Positions 18,683 through 32,650 are shown, counted from the stretch's first letter. The stretch: 64,000 bases of DNA from Lysobacter_F sp035645555 (GCA_035645555.1 DASQMI010000097.1:1-64000), one strand, 5' to 3'. Translations and numbers: made by a program. Notes: generated by a model not told the origin, from the sequence alone.

Positions 18683-20377
18683 GTGACCCGCGCCTCGCAT
18701 CCGCCGTCCATCCAGCACTTCCTGCGCAGCCGGCTGGTCCAGGCCGGCATCGTCGTGGTGCTGGGCGCGGCGCTCGTGCAGTTCGCGCACGCGGTGTCGC
18801 TGCGTCGCGAGGCCGCGCGCCAGCGGCTGGCGATGACCGCGCAGCTGAGCGCGGCGCAGATCGCCGAGTTCATCGCGCTGCACCAGGCCGCGGTCGCGCT
18901 GTATGCCGAGCGCCGCGCGAACGAGCCGGACTGGCCGCGTGGTCTGGGCGCGGTGCGGGCGCGCTACCCGGCGTTCCTGACCATGCTGGTGGCCGGCCGC
19001 GACGGGCGGGTGATCCACGGCGTGCCGGCGTTCCCCGACGGCAGCGGGCAATGGGCCGGACGCCCGGTCGGCGACCGCGCGTACTTCCGGGTGCCGATGG
19101 CGAGCGGGCGACCGTACGTCTCCGATGCGTTCCGCGGGCGCGCGTTCGGTCGCGTTCCGATCGTGGCCATCAGCGCGCCGGTGCTCGACGCGCAGGGCCG
19201 GCCGCAGGCGATCGTCGAAGGGTCGATTCCGGCCGACGCGTTCGCCGCGCGGCGCACCCAGGTGATGGCGCAGGGCGGCCGCGCGCTGCTGGTGCTCGAT
19301 CGCCAGCGTCGCGTGGTGCATGCGGGAACCGGACTGGCGTTCGCACCGCTGCAGCGTCTCGACGTGACCTTGCCCGCGCCGGTTACCCGCGTGCGCGGCC
19401 TGCAGCTGCTGCCGGGAGCGTACGCCGACGGCAGCGACGCGTTCGTCGCCTCCGCGACCACCTCGTTCGGCTGGACGGTGCTGGTGCTGGAACCGACCGC
19501 GCTGCTTTACGGCGAGCTGCGCCGCGACGCGCTCAACCTGCTGGTGCCCGCGCTGCTTGCGCTGGCGGTGGCCGCGTGGGCGGCCGGTGTTCTGGCGCGG
19601 CGGCTGGCCGGGCCGATCCACGTCCTTGCCGAGCACATGCGCGACTACGACGTCGAGCGTGCGCGGACGCTGGCGCTGCCGCGTGCGCCGGCCGAGGTGA
19701 TCGACCTCGCCGATGCGTTCAACCGGCTCGGGCAGCGGTTGCGCGAGGCGTTCGCGGCCAACCGCGACGCGCTGCTGGAACAGCGCCGGCTCGCTGAGAC
19801 CCTACAGCGCACGGTCGAGGAACGCGAGCGGGTGATCGCCGAGCGCACCGAGGCGCTGTCGCGCGCCAACAGCGAATTGCGCATGTTGAGCACGACCGAT
19901 GCCTTGACCGGCTGCGCCAACTACCGCGGCTTCACCGAGGGCGCGGCCGTCCTGTGGGCGCACGCGGCCGAGCGCGGACTGACGCTCAGCGCATTCGCCT
20001 GCGACATCGACCACTTCAAGCTCTACAACGACCGGCTAGGCCACCCGGCCGGCGACGCCTGCCTGCGCCGCGTCGCTGCCGCGCTGCGCGCGGTGATGCA
20101 CGGCACCGCCGACGTGGTCGCGCGGGTCGGCGGGGAGGAATTCCTCGTGCTGATGACAGGACTCTCCCGCGAGCAGGCCGCCGCGGTCGCGCAGCGACTG
20201 CACGGCGCGGTCGCGGCACTCGCGATGCCGCATCCCGGCGGCGGTACGGTCAGCGTCAGCGTCGGCTGGGCGCACCGGCGCCCCGAGAGCGACGGCACGC
20301 TGGAGACGCTGCTGGCCGAAGCCGACGCTGCGCTCTACCGCGCCAAGGCGGCCGGTCGCGACCGCGTCGCCGCCTGA
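18683..20377 (+). CDS. Membrane-bound diguanylate cyclase with Cache sensor, HAMP and GGDEF domains
   Basis: A 564-residue inner-membrane sensor that makes cyclic di-GMP. Order: N-terminal membrane helix (~17-38), periplasmic double-Cache domain (~45-275; GRPVGDRAYFRVPMASGRPYV), second helix (~280-310), HAMP (~312-365), coiled coil (~370-405) and GGDEF domain (~410-564). The active-site loop is GGEEF near residue 483. The inhibitory I-site RxxD is absent: the aligned position reads GTAD. It starts at GTG 18683. It is convergent with the PP-loop gene, stops being separated by one base. The ligand is unknown. Confidence 0.92.
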   Translation: MTRASHPPSIQHFLRSRLVQAGIVVVLGAALVQFAHAVSLRREAARQRLAMTAQLSAAQIAEFIALHQAAVALYAERRANEPDWPRGLGAVRARYPAFLTMLVAGRDGRVIHGVPAFPDGSGQWAGRPVGDRAYFRVPMASGRPYVSDAFRGRAFGRVPIVAISAPVLDAQGRPQAIVEGSIPADAFAARRTQVMAQGGRALLVLDRQRRVVHAGTGLAFAPLQRLDVTLPAPVTRVRGLQLLPGAYADGSDAFVASATTSFGWTVLVLEPTALLYGELRRDALNLLVPALLALAVAAWAAGVLARRLAGPIHVLAEHMRDYDVERARTLALPRAPAEVIDLADAFNRLGQRLREAFAANRDALLEQRRLAETLQRTVEERERVIAERTEALSRANSELRMLSTTDALTGCANYRGFTEGAAVLWAHAAERGLTLSAFACDIDHFKLYNDRLGHPAGDACLRRVAAALRAVMHGTADVVARVGGEEFLVLMTGLSREQAAAVAQRLHGAVAALAMPHPGGGTVSVSVGWAHRRPESDGTLETLLAEADAALYRAKAAGRDRVAA

Positions 20378-20378
20378 A

Positions 20379-21056
20379 TCACGCCGGCAGGAAGTCCGCG
20401 TAGGCGAAGCGGTTCTCGCGCAGCACGATCTCGCCGCGCTGCACCGCAAGCGGTGAGGCGAACATCGGTCCGTACACCACCAGCGTGTGGAATTCGCCGC
20501 GCTCGCCGCACGGGTCGCAGCCGGCCGGCAGCTCGTCGAGCAAGGCCGCATCGAACGCGCGACCGGCAAAACGCGCGTCCAGCTGCTGCGTGTCCACGCA
20601 GGTCAGGTGGGCCTGCAGGCCGCCTGCGATCATCTTGCGCGCAAGCTCGGCGGTGTCGGCGCCGAACAGCGGGTAGTGCGGCGTCCAGCCGAGCCGCGCG
20701 CACAGCGCATCGCGGTACGCCTTGATGTCCTCGAGGAACAGGTCGCCGAATGCGCTGTCGCGCAGGCCGGGCCAGCGCGTGCGCGCCGATTCGAGCGCGC
20801 GCGCGAACACCTCCTCGTAGACGGTGTTGCTCGCGCGTTGCGGCATCCACGCCTCGACCACCGGCAGCCCGGCCGCGTCCGCCTGCGCGTGCAGCAGCGC
20901 GCGGCGGATGCCCTGCATGGCGATGCGTTCGTAGCCTTCGGTCAACGTGGTGACCAGCGCCACCACCTCGACGTCGTCGCGCTGGCGAAGCGCGTGCAGC
21001 GCCCACGCGGCGTCCTTGCCGCCGCTCCAGGAAAGCAGAAGGGGAGTCCGGGTCAT
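20379..21056 (-). CDS. PP-loop ATPase, diphthine-ammonia-ligase-like (DUF71/Dph6 family)
   Basis: A 225-residue cytosolic protein with the N-terminal ATP-pyrophosphatase loop SGGKDAAW and the family segments LVTTLTEGYERIAMQGI, DLFLEDIKAYRD, YPLFG and CGERGEFHTLVV. This is the adenine-nucleotide alpha-hydrolase superfamily; eukaryotic Dph6 amidates diphthine, but bacteria lack diphthamide, so the bacterial reaction is not known. It ends one base from the diguanylate cyclase stop and is divergent from the amidohydrolase, with 65 bp between starts. Confidence 0.85.
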   Translation of the reverse strand: MTRTPLLLSWSGGKDAAWALHALRQRDDVEVVALVTTLTEGYERIAMQGIRRALLHAQADAAGLPVVEAWMPQRASNTVYEEVFARALESARTRWPGLRDSAFGDLFLEDIKAYRDALCARLGWTPHYPLFGADTAELARKMIAGGLQAHLTCVDTQQLDARFAGRAFDAALLDELPAGCDPCGERGEFHTLVVYGPMFASPLAVQRGEIVLRENRFAYADFLPA

Positions 21057-21121
21057 CCGCTCACGCTACCACGTGCGCCGGCGGGGTTAGGATGCGGCGG
21101 ACGCCCTGCCGGAGACTGCAC

Positions 21122-22456
<1,335 letters not shown>

Positions 22457-22474
22457 CGGCGGCCGCGCGGCCGC

Positions 22475-22819
22475 TCAGGCGGCGGTGACGTCGCGCAGCT
22501 CCCAAGCGTTGCCGGCGAGCAGGCGCAGGCGGTGCTTGAGCACGTCGCCGGGCAGCGACGAGGTCACCACCAGGTCGATGTGCAGATCGCTCTGGCGGCC
22601 TTCCACGCGCGCGCCGGGATCGGTCGCGCCGAGCGCCGGATCGACCTCGTCCGGATCCTCCTGAAGCGCGCGCCAGCGCTCGAACAGCACGTCGCTGCGC
22701 AACGCGCGTTCGAGCTGGTCGGCGAACTCCTCGGCGCCGTGCGCGGTGAACGACAGCCCCGGCTCGCTGCCGCGCGCGCGGGTGCCGTCGGGAAGGCGCA
22801 GGTAGTAGCGGATTGCCAT
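22475..22819 (-). CDS. Conserved hypothetical small protein
   Basis: A 114-residue soluble protein beginning MAIRYYLRLPDG, acidic in its middle (EDPDEVDPALGATDPGA) and without signal peptide, helix-only motif or cysteine. The ATG at 22819 has an excellent ribosome site (AAGGAGA), which supports it being a real gene. It lies downstream of the propeller-amidohydrolase on the same strand, 79 bp apart. I do not recognise a family. Confidence 0.7.
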   Translation of the reverse strand: MAIRYYLRLPDGTRARGSEPGLSFTAHGAEEFADQLERALRSDVLFERWRALQEDPDEVDPALGATDPGARVEGRQSDLHIDLVVTSSLPGDVLKHRLRLLAGNAWELRDVTAA

Positions 22820-22898
22820 CGGTGTCTCCTTCGCATCCACGAACCACCCCAGCCTAGGCCGGCCCCCGCGCAGCGGCAATGAAGCCCGGCGCCGGCGT

Positions 22899-26330
<3,432 letters not shown>

Positions 26331-26435
26331 GGCGGCTGCGGTGTCCGGTCGGGAAAACGCCGAGCGTAACCGCTGCCGCCGGGAGCGGCCTAGGCAGGAA
26401 GTCGTGCCGCAACCGCCAGAATCGGCAAGCCGGCG

Positions 26436-26867
26436 TCAGCGCACGCGGCGGCCGTCGGCGTCGATCACCACCTCGCCGTCCTCCTTGGCGAACGGCGCGC
26501 GCTGCGGCGCCGGCAGGATGTCGAGCACCGCTTCGGACGGCCGGCACAGCCGGGTGCCGAGCGGGGTGGCGACGATCGGCCGGTTGATCAGGATCGGATG
26601 CGCGAGCATGGCGTCGATCAGCGCGTCATCGGACAGGGACGGATCGTCGAGCCCCAATTCGGCGTACGGCGTGCCCTTCTCGCGCAGCAGCGCGCGCGGC
26701 GTGATGCCCATCGCCTGGATCAGCGCCAGCAGCGTGGCGCGGTCGGGCGGGGTCTGCAGGTACTCGATCACCCGCGGCTCGATGCCGGCGTTGCGGATCA
26801 TCGCCAGCGTGTTGCGCGAGGTGCCGCAGGCGGGGTTGTGGTAGATGGTGACGTCGGCGGTGTTCAT
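26436..26867 (-). CDS. arsC: Arsenate reductase (glutaredoxin-dependent, ArsC type)
   Basis: A 143-residue cytosolic thioredoxin-fold protein. IYHNPACGTSRNTL holds the catalytic Cys, and LLREKGTPYAELGL and HPILINRPIVATPLGTRLCRP hold the conserved Arg residues of plasmid-type ArsC. It reduces arsenate to arsenite with glutaredoxin and glutathione. ATG 26867 fits the family N-terminus better than an in-frame site at 26906. No arsenite pump or ArsR lies beside it, so it is an orphan copy, common in these genomes. Confidence 0.92.
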   Translation of the reverse strand: MNTADVTIYHNPACGTSRNTLAMIRNAGIEPRVIEYLQTPPDRATLLALIQAMGITPRALLREKGTPYAELGLDDPSLSDDALIDAMLAHPILINRPIVATPLGTRLCRPSEAVLDILPAPQRAPFAKEDGEVVIDADGRRVR

Positions 26868-26895
26868 GCGCGCAGCGCTCTGGTCGGAGCGCGCA

Positions 26896-27843
26896 TCATG
26901 CCTCAAATGCCGGCACGCCTTCGGCGGCGAACCCGACCACTACCGCGCCCTTGCCGACGTTGACCATGCCGGTGAGGCTCATGATGCTTTCGAACACCTC
27001 GACGTGGTGCTCGGCGCAGACCTCGCGCAGCCGCTCGTAGCCGGGCAGCGCGTGCAGCTCGGCAAGCTCGCCGCCGTAGGACAGGCACAGGGTCGGCGTC
27101 ATCAGCCCTGCGCGCACGCGCGCACCGGCGAATTCGAACAGCTTCTCCGCCGCCGGCTCGAAGCCCTTGATCTTGGCGACCGGGCCGGTCTCGCCGCGCG
27201 TGCAGTGCAGCACCGGCTTGATGTCGAGCGCACTGCCGAGCGCGGCGGAGAGCAGGCTGACGCTGCGGTCGCCCTTCTTGCGCGCCCGCGCGCGCAGGTA
27301 GTACAGGTCGCGCGGCACCATGTAGCCGTGGGTGTACAGCGCGAGGTTCTCAAGGCGCGCGCGGATCTTGCCCGCGCCCTCGCCGGCGGCGCGCAGGCGT
27401 GCCGCCTCCACCGCGGTGACGCCCTGCGCGGCGAACAGGTTCTGGGTGTCGATCACCCGCAGCGCGAACGGCGTGGTGATGCCGGCGGCCGCGCGCGGTT
27501 CCTTGTAGCCGTTGAGGATCGCGAAGCTCGCCTGCTGCGTGTTGTCGTAGATCGGGCTGCGCGTGCGGGTGATCGTCAGACAGAACACGTGGTCGTAGTC
27601 GATCACCAGCTGCTCGAGGAACAGGCGGGTGATCTGGTCGACGGTGAACGGCGTGGTCTCCGCCTCGGCGCCGCGTTCGGCGACGTGCGAATGCAGGAAG
27701 GCGAGCGTCTCGGCCTCGTCGCGGTGGTCGGCCTGCACCTCCTCGCCGATCCGCACGGTGATCGGCAGCACATGGATGTCGTGCTGACGCAGGAACGCGA
27801 GCGGCAGGTCACAGGCCGAGTCGACTACCAGTCCGATGCGCAT
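26896..27843 (-). CDS. DegV family fatty-acid-binding protein
   Basis: A 315-residue protein with the DegV pattern: N-terminal IGLVVDSACDLP, the TTPFTVDQITRLF segment, VFCLTITRTRSPIYDNTQQA and a C-terminal SIMSLTGMVNVGKGAVVVGF. DegV proteins bind a fatty acid and in some bacteria (FakB) present it to a kinase (FakA); no FakA is in the window. ATG 27843 has a strong GGGGGAGG ribosome site. It is followed by arsC 28 bp later on the same strand, so both may share a transcript. Confidence 0.9.
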   Translation of the reverse strand: MRIGLVVDSACDLPLAFLRQHDIHVLPITVRIGEEVQADHRDEAETLAFLHSHVAERGAEAETTPFTVDQITRLFLEQLVIDYDHVFCLTITRTRSPIYDNTQQASFAILNGYKEPRAAAGITTPFALRVIDTQNLFAAQGVTAVEAARLRAAGEGAGKIRARLENLALYTHGYMVPRDLYYLRARARKKGDRSVSLLSAALGSALDIKPVLHCTRGETGPVAKIKGFEPAAEKLFEFAGARVRAGLMTPTLCLSYGGELAELHALPGYERLREVCAEHHVEVFESIMSLTGMVNVGKGAVVVGFAAEGVPAFEA

Positions 27844-27927
27844 GGGCCTCCCCCGGGGCGTTGGGTGGTGGCCTCGATAGTGACAAATCCGCGTGCGCGG
27901 CGCAGCAATCTGTGACGCGGCGCACTC

Positions 27928-28554
27928 TCAGACCTTGCGCGCCACCCCAATCGGCAGCTCACCGGCGCGGCGCATCTCGGCCTCGTCCAGCACCCCGGGA
28001 TCGGCCAGCACGGCCAGCGCGAAGTCGTGGGCGTCGTTGCCCCAGAACAGGTGCGGGCCCACCGCGAGGGTCGGCACGCCGTACACGCCAGCCTGCAGCG
28101 CCGCCTCGGTGTTGCGGCGCAGCGCGGCTTTCACCTCGGCGGCGTCGGGCGCATCGGCCGCTACCCCGAGCGCGTCGCGCAGCGGCGCCAGCGCCTCCGC
28201 GCTGTCGGCCGCGCGGCCCTGGGCCCAGATCCAGTCGAACAGGGCGTCGATGGCGTCCGCACGGGCGCCGGCGGCGAGCGCGAGCCGCAGCGCCGGCAGC
28301 GGATTGAACGGATGCGCCGGTGGCAGCCGCATGGGCACGCCGGCGCGGCGTGCCTGCCACAGCGCGTGGCGGTAGGTGAACTCGCGCTTGCCTGGGATCT
28401 CCGCCGGGCCCTTCTGGCCGCGCGCATCGAGCACCGCGGCGAACAGGATCGGCACCGGCTCGACGGCGTGCCCGGCGGCGAGCGCCTTGACCTTCGGCCA
28501 TTGCAGGTACGCGAACGGCGAAATGAAGTCGAAGTACCAGCGCAGCGCGCTCAT
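27928..28554 (-). CDS. 2-hydroxychromene-2-carboxylate isomerase-like protein (DsbA family)
   Basis: A 208-residue cytosolic protein of the DsbA-fold HCCA isomerase/glutathione S-transferase kappa group. WYFDFISPFAYLQWPKV, AHPFNPLPALRLALA and GVYGVPTLAVGPHLFWGND are hallmark segments. The catalytic Ser of the family is in DFISPF. It is glutathione-dependent and isomerises hydroxychromene carboxylates in aromatic degradation; no such pathway is nearby, so the physiological substrate is unclear. It sits 13 bp upstream of the DUF1761 gene's end, same strand. Confidence 0.88.
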   Translation of the reverse strand: MSALRWYFDFISPFAYLQWPKVKALAAGHAVEPVPILFAAVLDARGQKGPAEIPGKREFTYRHALWQARRAGVPMRLPPAHPFNPLPALRLALAAGARADAIDALFDWIWAQGRAADSAEALAPLRDALGVAADAPDAAEVKAALRRNTEAALQAGVYGVPTLAVGPHLFWGNDAHDFALAVLADPGVLDEAEMRRAGELPIGVARKV

Positions 28555-28567
28555 GCTCGCTCCCGGC

Positions 28568-28975
28568 TCAGCGCCACAGCCCGAGGATTAGCCCGTAGAG
28601 GGTGAACTGCAGCAGGTGGTAGCCGGCGTCGATCGCCCACAGCGCCAGGCTGCGGCCGGCGAATGCGTAGTTGATACCGAAGCTCATCGCCACCCAGCCG
28701 GCGCCGGTGAGCGCACCGAGCGCGGTGGCGGTGGCCACCGACGCCTGCGGCGGCAGCAGCGCGGCGAACACCAGCGCGGCCAGCAGGCTGCACAGCCCGG
28801 CGACCGCGAACACGCCGCCCGGATGGCGCTTGGCCGGCGCGTCGGGGTCGATGCCGGCCTCGCGGCACCACACCTGCTTGAACAGCGGCCCGTACCACAC
28901 GCCGCCGAGCACGAACGCGGACGCCGCCGCGGCGATCACCGCCGGCCAGTGCACCGCTTGCCAGGTCAGCTCCAT
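28568..28975 (-). CDS. DUF1761 integral membrane protein
   Basis: A 135-residue protein with four predicted membrane helices, beginning at ~9-30 (PAVIAAAASAFVLGGVWYGPLF) and ending with LLQFTLYGLILGLW. The WYGPLF and NYAFAGRSLALWAIDAGYH motifs match DUF1761. Function unknown. ATG 28975 has an AGGAGG ribosome site. It is upstream of and probably co-transcribed with the isomerase-like gene. Confidence 0.85.
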   Translation of the reverse strand: MELTWQAVHWPAVIAAAASAFVLGGVWYGPLFKQVWCREAGIDPDAPAKRHPGGVFAVAGLCSLLAALVFAALLPPQASVATATALGALTGAGWVAMSFGINYAFAGRSLALWAIDAGYHLLQFTLYGLILGLWR

Positions 28976-29011
28976 GTCGCCCTCCTGCGGCGCGGCCGGC
29001 GGCGCCGGCGT

Positions 29012-30319
29012 CTAGCGCGCGTCCTGCGCAGGATACGCGCGCGGCAGCCCGCCCTGCTCGGCGGGCACCACGGCGCGCAGGTAGCGGTCGCGCAGCTCGG
29101 ACTGGCGGCTGCGCATCGGAAGCGCGCGGCCGTCCATCCACACCTGCAGCGCGACGCTCGCCACGTCGAGCGGATCGCCGCTCCACAGGGTCAGGTCGGC
29201 GCGCTTGCCGGGCGCGATCGTGCCGAGCTCGCCGGCCACGCCGAGCGTCTCCGCCGGCACCCGGGTCAGCCCGGCCAGGCCGTCCTCCCACGGCAGCCCG
29301 TGCGCGACCGCGTTGCCGGCCAGCTGGCGGATCTTGCGCGCGTTGTGCGAGCCGTCGCCGGACTGGGTGAAGCTCACCGCGACGCCCGCGGCGCGCAGGC
29401 GCGCAGCGTTCTCCAGCGTCGCGTTGATCTGGTCGAAGTTGGCCGGCAGGTTGCCGAGCGTGTCGACGAACACCGGCACCTTGGCCGCGGCCAGCTGCGG
29501 CGCCAGCCGCCACGCTTCGGTGCCGCCCATGACCGCAACCCGCACGCCGTGGCGCTGCGACCAGCGCAGCAGCTGGCGGATGTCGGCGGCGCGGTGCACC
29601 TCCACCACCACCCGACCACCGCCGCCGAAGTACTTCGCCAGCGTGGCGCGTCCGGCCGGGGTGAGCAGCGCGCTGTTGGAATCCGGCGGAATGCGCCCGC
29701 GCACCTCGTCGATCAGCTGGTCGAGCAGCATCCACTGCGCGGCGCGCGAATGCCCGGTCAGCGCCGAGGCGTCGCCGCCGAGACGCACGAACAGCACGCG
29801 CGGACCGACCGGCTCGGCGCTGCCGTCCAGGCGCACCACGCCGCCCTGGCCGGCGACGATCGAGCCGCCCGGTGCGGTGCCGGCGCCGAGCACGGTCCAG
29901 CCGAGCCCGGCCACGCGCGCCACCGGCACCAGCGTCGAATCCGGGTTGTACGCCAGGGTGACGTCGAATTCCGGACGCACCGTCATCTGCTTCGTATCGG
30001 CGCCGAGCGCGAGCGTCTCGTCCACCGTCGGCCGCTCCGCCGGCACTTCCTCGATGCCGATGCCGGTGATGCCGCCGAACAGCGTCGGCGTCAGCGGCCG
30101 GCCCTGCGCGTCGACCACCGGCGTGCCGGCCGGCGCGGCGAGCCCGGCGCCGACCGCGCGGATGCGCCCGTCGACGACCAGCACGTCGGCGTTGCGCAGC
30201 GTGCCCTGCGCAGTGGCGGTGTGCACGGTGGCATTGCGGATCAGCAGATCCTGCGCGGCGGCGGGTGCGGCGAGCGCACCGGCCAGCAGCGCGAGCACGG
30301 CAAGGCGGACGCGGCTCAT
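29012..30319 (-). CDS. Amidohydrolase-fold secreted protein lacking the metal-binding HxH (likely pseudoenzyme)
   Basis: A 435-residue protein with signal peptide (LAVLALLAGALAAPAAAQ) and a clear amidohydrolase frame: DLLIRNATVHTATAQGTL at the start and GTIAPGKRADLTLWSGDPLD near the end. At the position where family members carry PGxIDxHxH it reads LTPTLFGGITGIGIEEV, so the two first metal ligands are missing. Later segments (VVVEVHRAADI, VMGGTEAW) are partly kept. It is coupled by an ATGA overlap (30316-30319) to the intact amidohydrolase upstream. A non-catalytic partner subunit is the simplest reading, but is inference. Confidence 0.85.
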   Translation of the reverse strand: MSRVRLAVLALLAGALAAPAAAQDLLIRNATVHTATAQGTLRNADVLVVDGRIRAVGAGLAAPAGTPVVDAQGRPLTPTLFGGITGIGIEEVPAERPTVDETLALGADTKQMTVRPEFDVTLAYNPDSTLVPVARVAGLGWTVLGAGTAPGGSIVAGQGGVVRLDGSAEPVGPRVLFVRLGGDASALTGHSRAAQWMLLDQLIDEVRGRIPPDSNSALLTPAGRATLAKYFGGGGRVVVEVHRAADIRQLLRWSQRHGVRVAVMGGTEAWRLAPQLAAAKVPVFVDTLGNLPANFDQINATLENAARLRAAGVAVSFTQSGDGSHNARKIRQLAGNAVAHGLPWEDGLAGLTRVPAETLGVAGELGTIAPGKRADLTLWSGDPLDVASVALQVWMDGRALPMRSRQSELRDRYLRAVVPAEQGGLPRAYPAQDAR

Positions 30320-31752
30320 CGCACACCTCCGGCCGCGGTCTCCTGGCCGAGCAGGAAGTCGGATTTCGGCTGCCGCTTCGGATCGGCGCGGTCGTACAGG
30401 CGCGCGCCGTCGACGTAGACCTGTTCGGCCTTGGCGTACACCGAGAACGGATTGCCGCTCCACAGCACCACGTCGGCCATCTTGCCCGGCTCCAAGGTGC
30501 CGGTGCGGCCCTCGATGCCGAGCGCGCGCGCGGCGTTGGCGGTCAGCCAGCGGATCGCGCGTTCGGGCGCGATCTCGATGCCCGCTAGTTTCGCCTGCGC
30601 CATCACCTTGGCCGCCTCCTGGTTGAGACGCTGGATGCCTTCGGCGGAATCGGAATGCACGATCGCGCAGCCGCCCGGCGCGCGGTCGACCAGCGCGATG
30701 TTCTCCTGGATGCCGTCGAACGCTTCCATCTTGAAGCCCCACCAGTCGGCCCACAGCGCGCCGCAGATGCCTTCCTGGCCGAGCCGGTCGGCCAGCTTGT
30801 ACGCCTCCACGCCGTGGTGGAACGCGCTGATGCGGAAGCCGAATTCCTTCGCCAGATCCATCATCACCGCCATCTCGTCGGCGCGGTAGCAGTGGATGTG
30901 CACCAGGATGTCGCCGTTGAGCGCGCCGGCCAGCGTGTCGAGCTTCAGGTCGCGCTTGCCGCCGGTGTCCTTCTCGCTGTCGGCCGGGCTCTCCGATGCG
31001 CTCTGCCACCAGCGCCGCTTCTTCGGCGGCTGCTGCTTCGGCTGCATCTTGCGCAGGTATTCGCTTGCGTCGATGAATGCGGCGCGGTAGCCGGCGACGT
31101 TGCCCATGCGCGTGGCCGGCGGTTGGTTGCGGCCGCCGTAGTTGCGCTTCGGGTTCTCGCCGCAGGCCATCTTCAGCCCCCACGGCGCGCCGGGGAACTT
31201 CATCGCCTGATAGGTCACCGCCGGCACGTTCTTCAGCGTCACCCCGCGGCCGCCGATCAGGTTGGCCGAGCCGGGCAGGATCTGCATCGCGGTGATGCCG
31301 CCGGCGAGCGCGGTGGCGAAGCCCGGGTCCTGCGGCCACACCGAATGCTCGGCCCAGACGTTCGGCGTTACCGGGCCGGTCGCCTCGTTGCCGTCGCTGT
31401 GCGCGTTGACGCCGGGGCTCGAGTACACGCCGAGGTGCGAATGCACGTCGATCAGGCCGGGCGTCACCCACTTGCCGGTGCCGTCGACCACCACCGCTCC
31501 GGCCGGCGCCTGCAGTCCCGGGCCGACCGCGACGATCGCACCGTCGGCCATCAGCACGTCGGCGCCATCGAGGCGCTCGCCGGTGCCGGTGAGCACGGTG
31601 GCGTTGCGGATCAGGGTCGGCGGTGCGGCGATCCGGCGGTAGGTGCTCGGATACGGATCCTGGGCGAAACGCGAAGGTTTGGCGGGCGGCGCGGCCTGCG
31701 CCGCGCCGAGCAGCGCGGTCAACGCGCAGCCGGCCAGCAGGGGTCGAAGCAT
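30316..31752 (-). CDS. Secreted amidohydrolase, intact metal site
   Basis: A 478-residue periplasmic protein with signal peptide (MLRPLLAGCALTALLGAAQA) and active amidohydrolase signatures: TPGLIDVHSHLGVYSSPG (HxH), DILVHIHCYRADEMA, FRISAFHHGVEAYKLA and the Asp-containing CAIVHSDSAEGI. A basic Lys/Arg/Trp-rich insert (KKRRWWQSASESPADSE) lies near residues 250-270. The downstream gene is a paralogue without HxH and overlaps by 4 bp, so both are made together. Substrate unknown; related proteins are annotated as imidazolonepropionase-like. Confidence 0.9.
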   Translation of the reverse strand: MLRPLLAGCALTALLGAAQAAPPAKPSRFAQDPYPSTYRRIAAPPTLIRNATVLTGTGERLDGADVLMADGAIVAVGPGLQAPAGAVVVDGTGKWVTPGLIDVHSHLGVYSSPGVNAHSDGNEATGPVTPNVWAEHSVWPQDPGFATALAGGITAMQILPGSANLIGGRGVTLKNVPAVTYQAMKFPGAPWGLKMACGENPKRNYGGRNQPPATRMGNVAGYRAAFIDASEYLRKMQPKQQPPKKRRWWQSASESPADSEKDTGGKRDLKLDTLAGALNGDILVHIHCYRADEMAVMMDLAKEFGFRISAFHHGVEAYKLADRLGQEGICGALWADWWGFKMEAFDGIQENIALVDRAPGGCAIVHSDSAEGIQRLNQEAAKVMAQAKLAGIEIAPERAIRWLTANAARALGIEGRTGTLEPGKMADVVLWSGNPFSVYAKAEQVYVDGARLYDRADPKRQPKSDFLLGQETAAGGVR

Positions 31753-31873
31753 GCGGTTCTCTCACGGCGAAGCGATCCCGCACCGTAGCGGGTGCCGCCA
31801 CCGGCGGCCAACATGACTTTGGTCATGGTCGGGGCAGGCCGTACGCTATCGCCGTCTTCCGGATACCGACCCA

Positions 31874-32650
31874 ATGCGCGAGAAGAACGACATCGTCTCC
31901 AACTGGCTGCCGCGCTACACCGGCGTGCCGCTCGACGGCTTCGGCGAGCACATCCTGCTGACCAACTTCAGCGGCTACCTGCATACGTTCTCGCGGCTGA
32001 CCGGCGCCGAGATCGTCGGCCTCGACCGCCCGATGCCGAGCGCCACCGCCGACGGCATCACCATGATCAACTTCGGCATGGGCAGCCCGAACGCGGCGAC
32101 GGTGATGGACCTGCTGTCGGCGATCGCGCCGAAGGCGGTGCTGTTCCTCGGCAAGTGCGGCGGGCTCAAGAAGAAGAACAAGCTCGGCGACCTGATCCTG
32201 CCGATCGCGGCCATCCGCGGCGAAGGCACCAGCAACGACTACCTGCCGCCGGAGGTTCCGGCGCTGCCGGCGTTCGCGCTGCAGCGCGCGGTGTCGACGA
32301 TGATCCGCGACCTCGGCCACGACTACTGGACCGGCACCGTCTACACCACCAACCGCCGCGTCTGGGAGCACGACGACGCGTTCAAGGATTACCTGCGCAA
32401 GCTGCGCTGCATGGCGATCGACATGGAAACCGCCACCGTTTTCGCCGCCGGCTTTGCCAACCGCCTGCCGGTCGGCGCGCTGCTGCTGGTCTCCGACCAG
32501 CCGATGATCCCGGAAGGCGTGAAGACCGAGGCCTCCGACGCCAAGGTCACCCGCGAGTTCGTCGACAACCACATCCAGGTCGGCATCGAGGCGCTGCGGC
32601 TGATCCGCCGCCACGGCAAGTCGGTGCGCCACCTGCGTTTCGACGAGTAG
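31874..32650 (+). CDS. amn: AMP nucleosidase (short form)
   Basis: A 258-residue cytosolic enzyme that splits AMP into adenine and ribose-5-phosphate. It has the nucleoside phosphorylase fold: NFSGYLHTFSRLTGAEI, NFGMGSPNAATVMDLL, LFLGKCGGLKKKNKLGDLIL and the active-site segment AIDMETATVFAAG. It lacks the N-terminal domain of the E. coli enzyme, and so matches the short AMN-like type found in Bacteroidetes and some proteobacteria. Its start is the first ATG after the divergent promoter region shared with the amidohydrolase pair. Confidence 0.9.
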   Translation: MREKNDIVSNWLPRYTGVPLDGFGEHILLTNFSGYLHTFSRLTGAEIVGLDRPMPSATADGITMINFGMGSPNAATVMDLLSAIAPKAVLFLGKCGGLKKKNKLGDLILPIAAIRGEGTSNDYLPPEVPALPAFALQRAVSTMIRDLGHDYWTGTVYTTNRRVWEHDDAFKDYLRKLRCMAIDMETATVFAAGFANRLPVGALLLVSDQPMIPEGVKTEASDAKVTREFVDNHIQVGIEALRLIRRHGKSVRHLRFDE

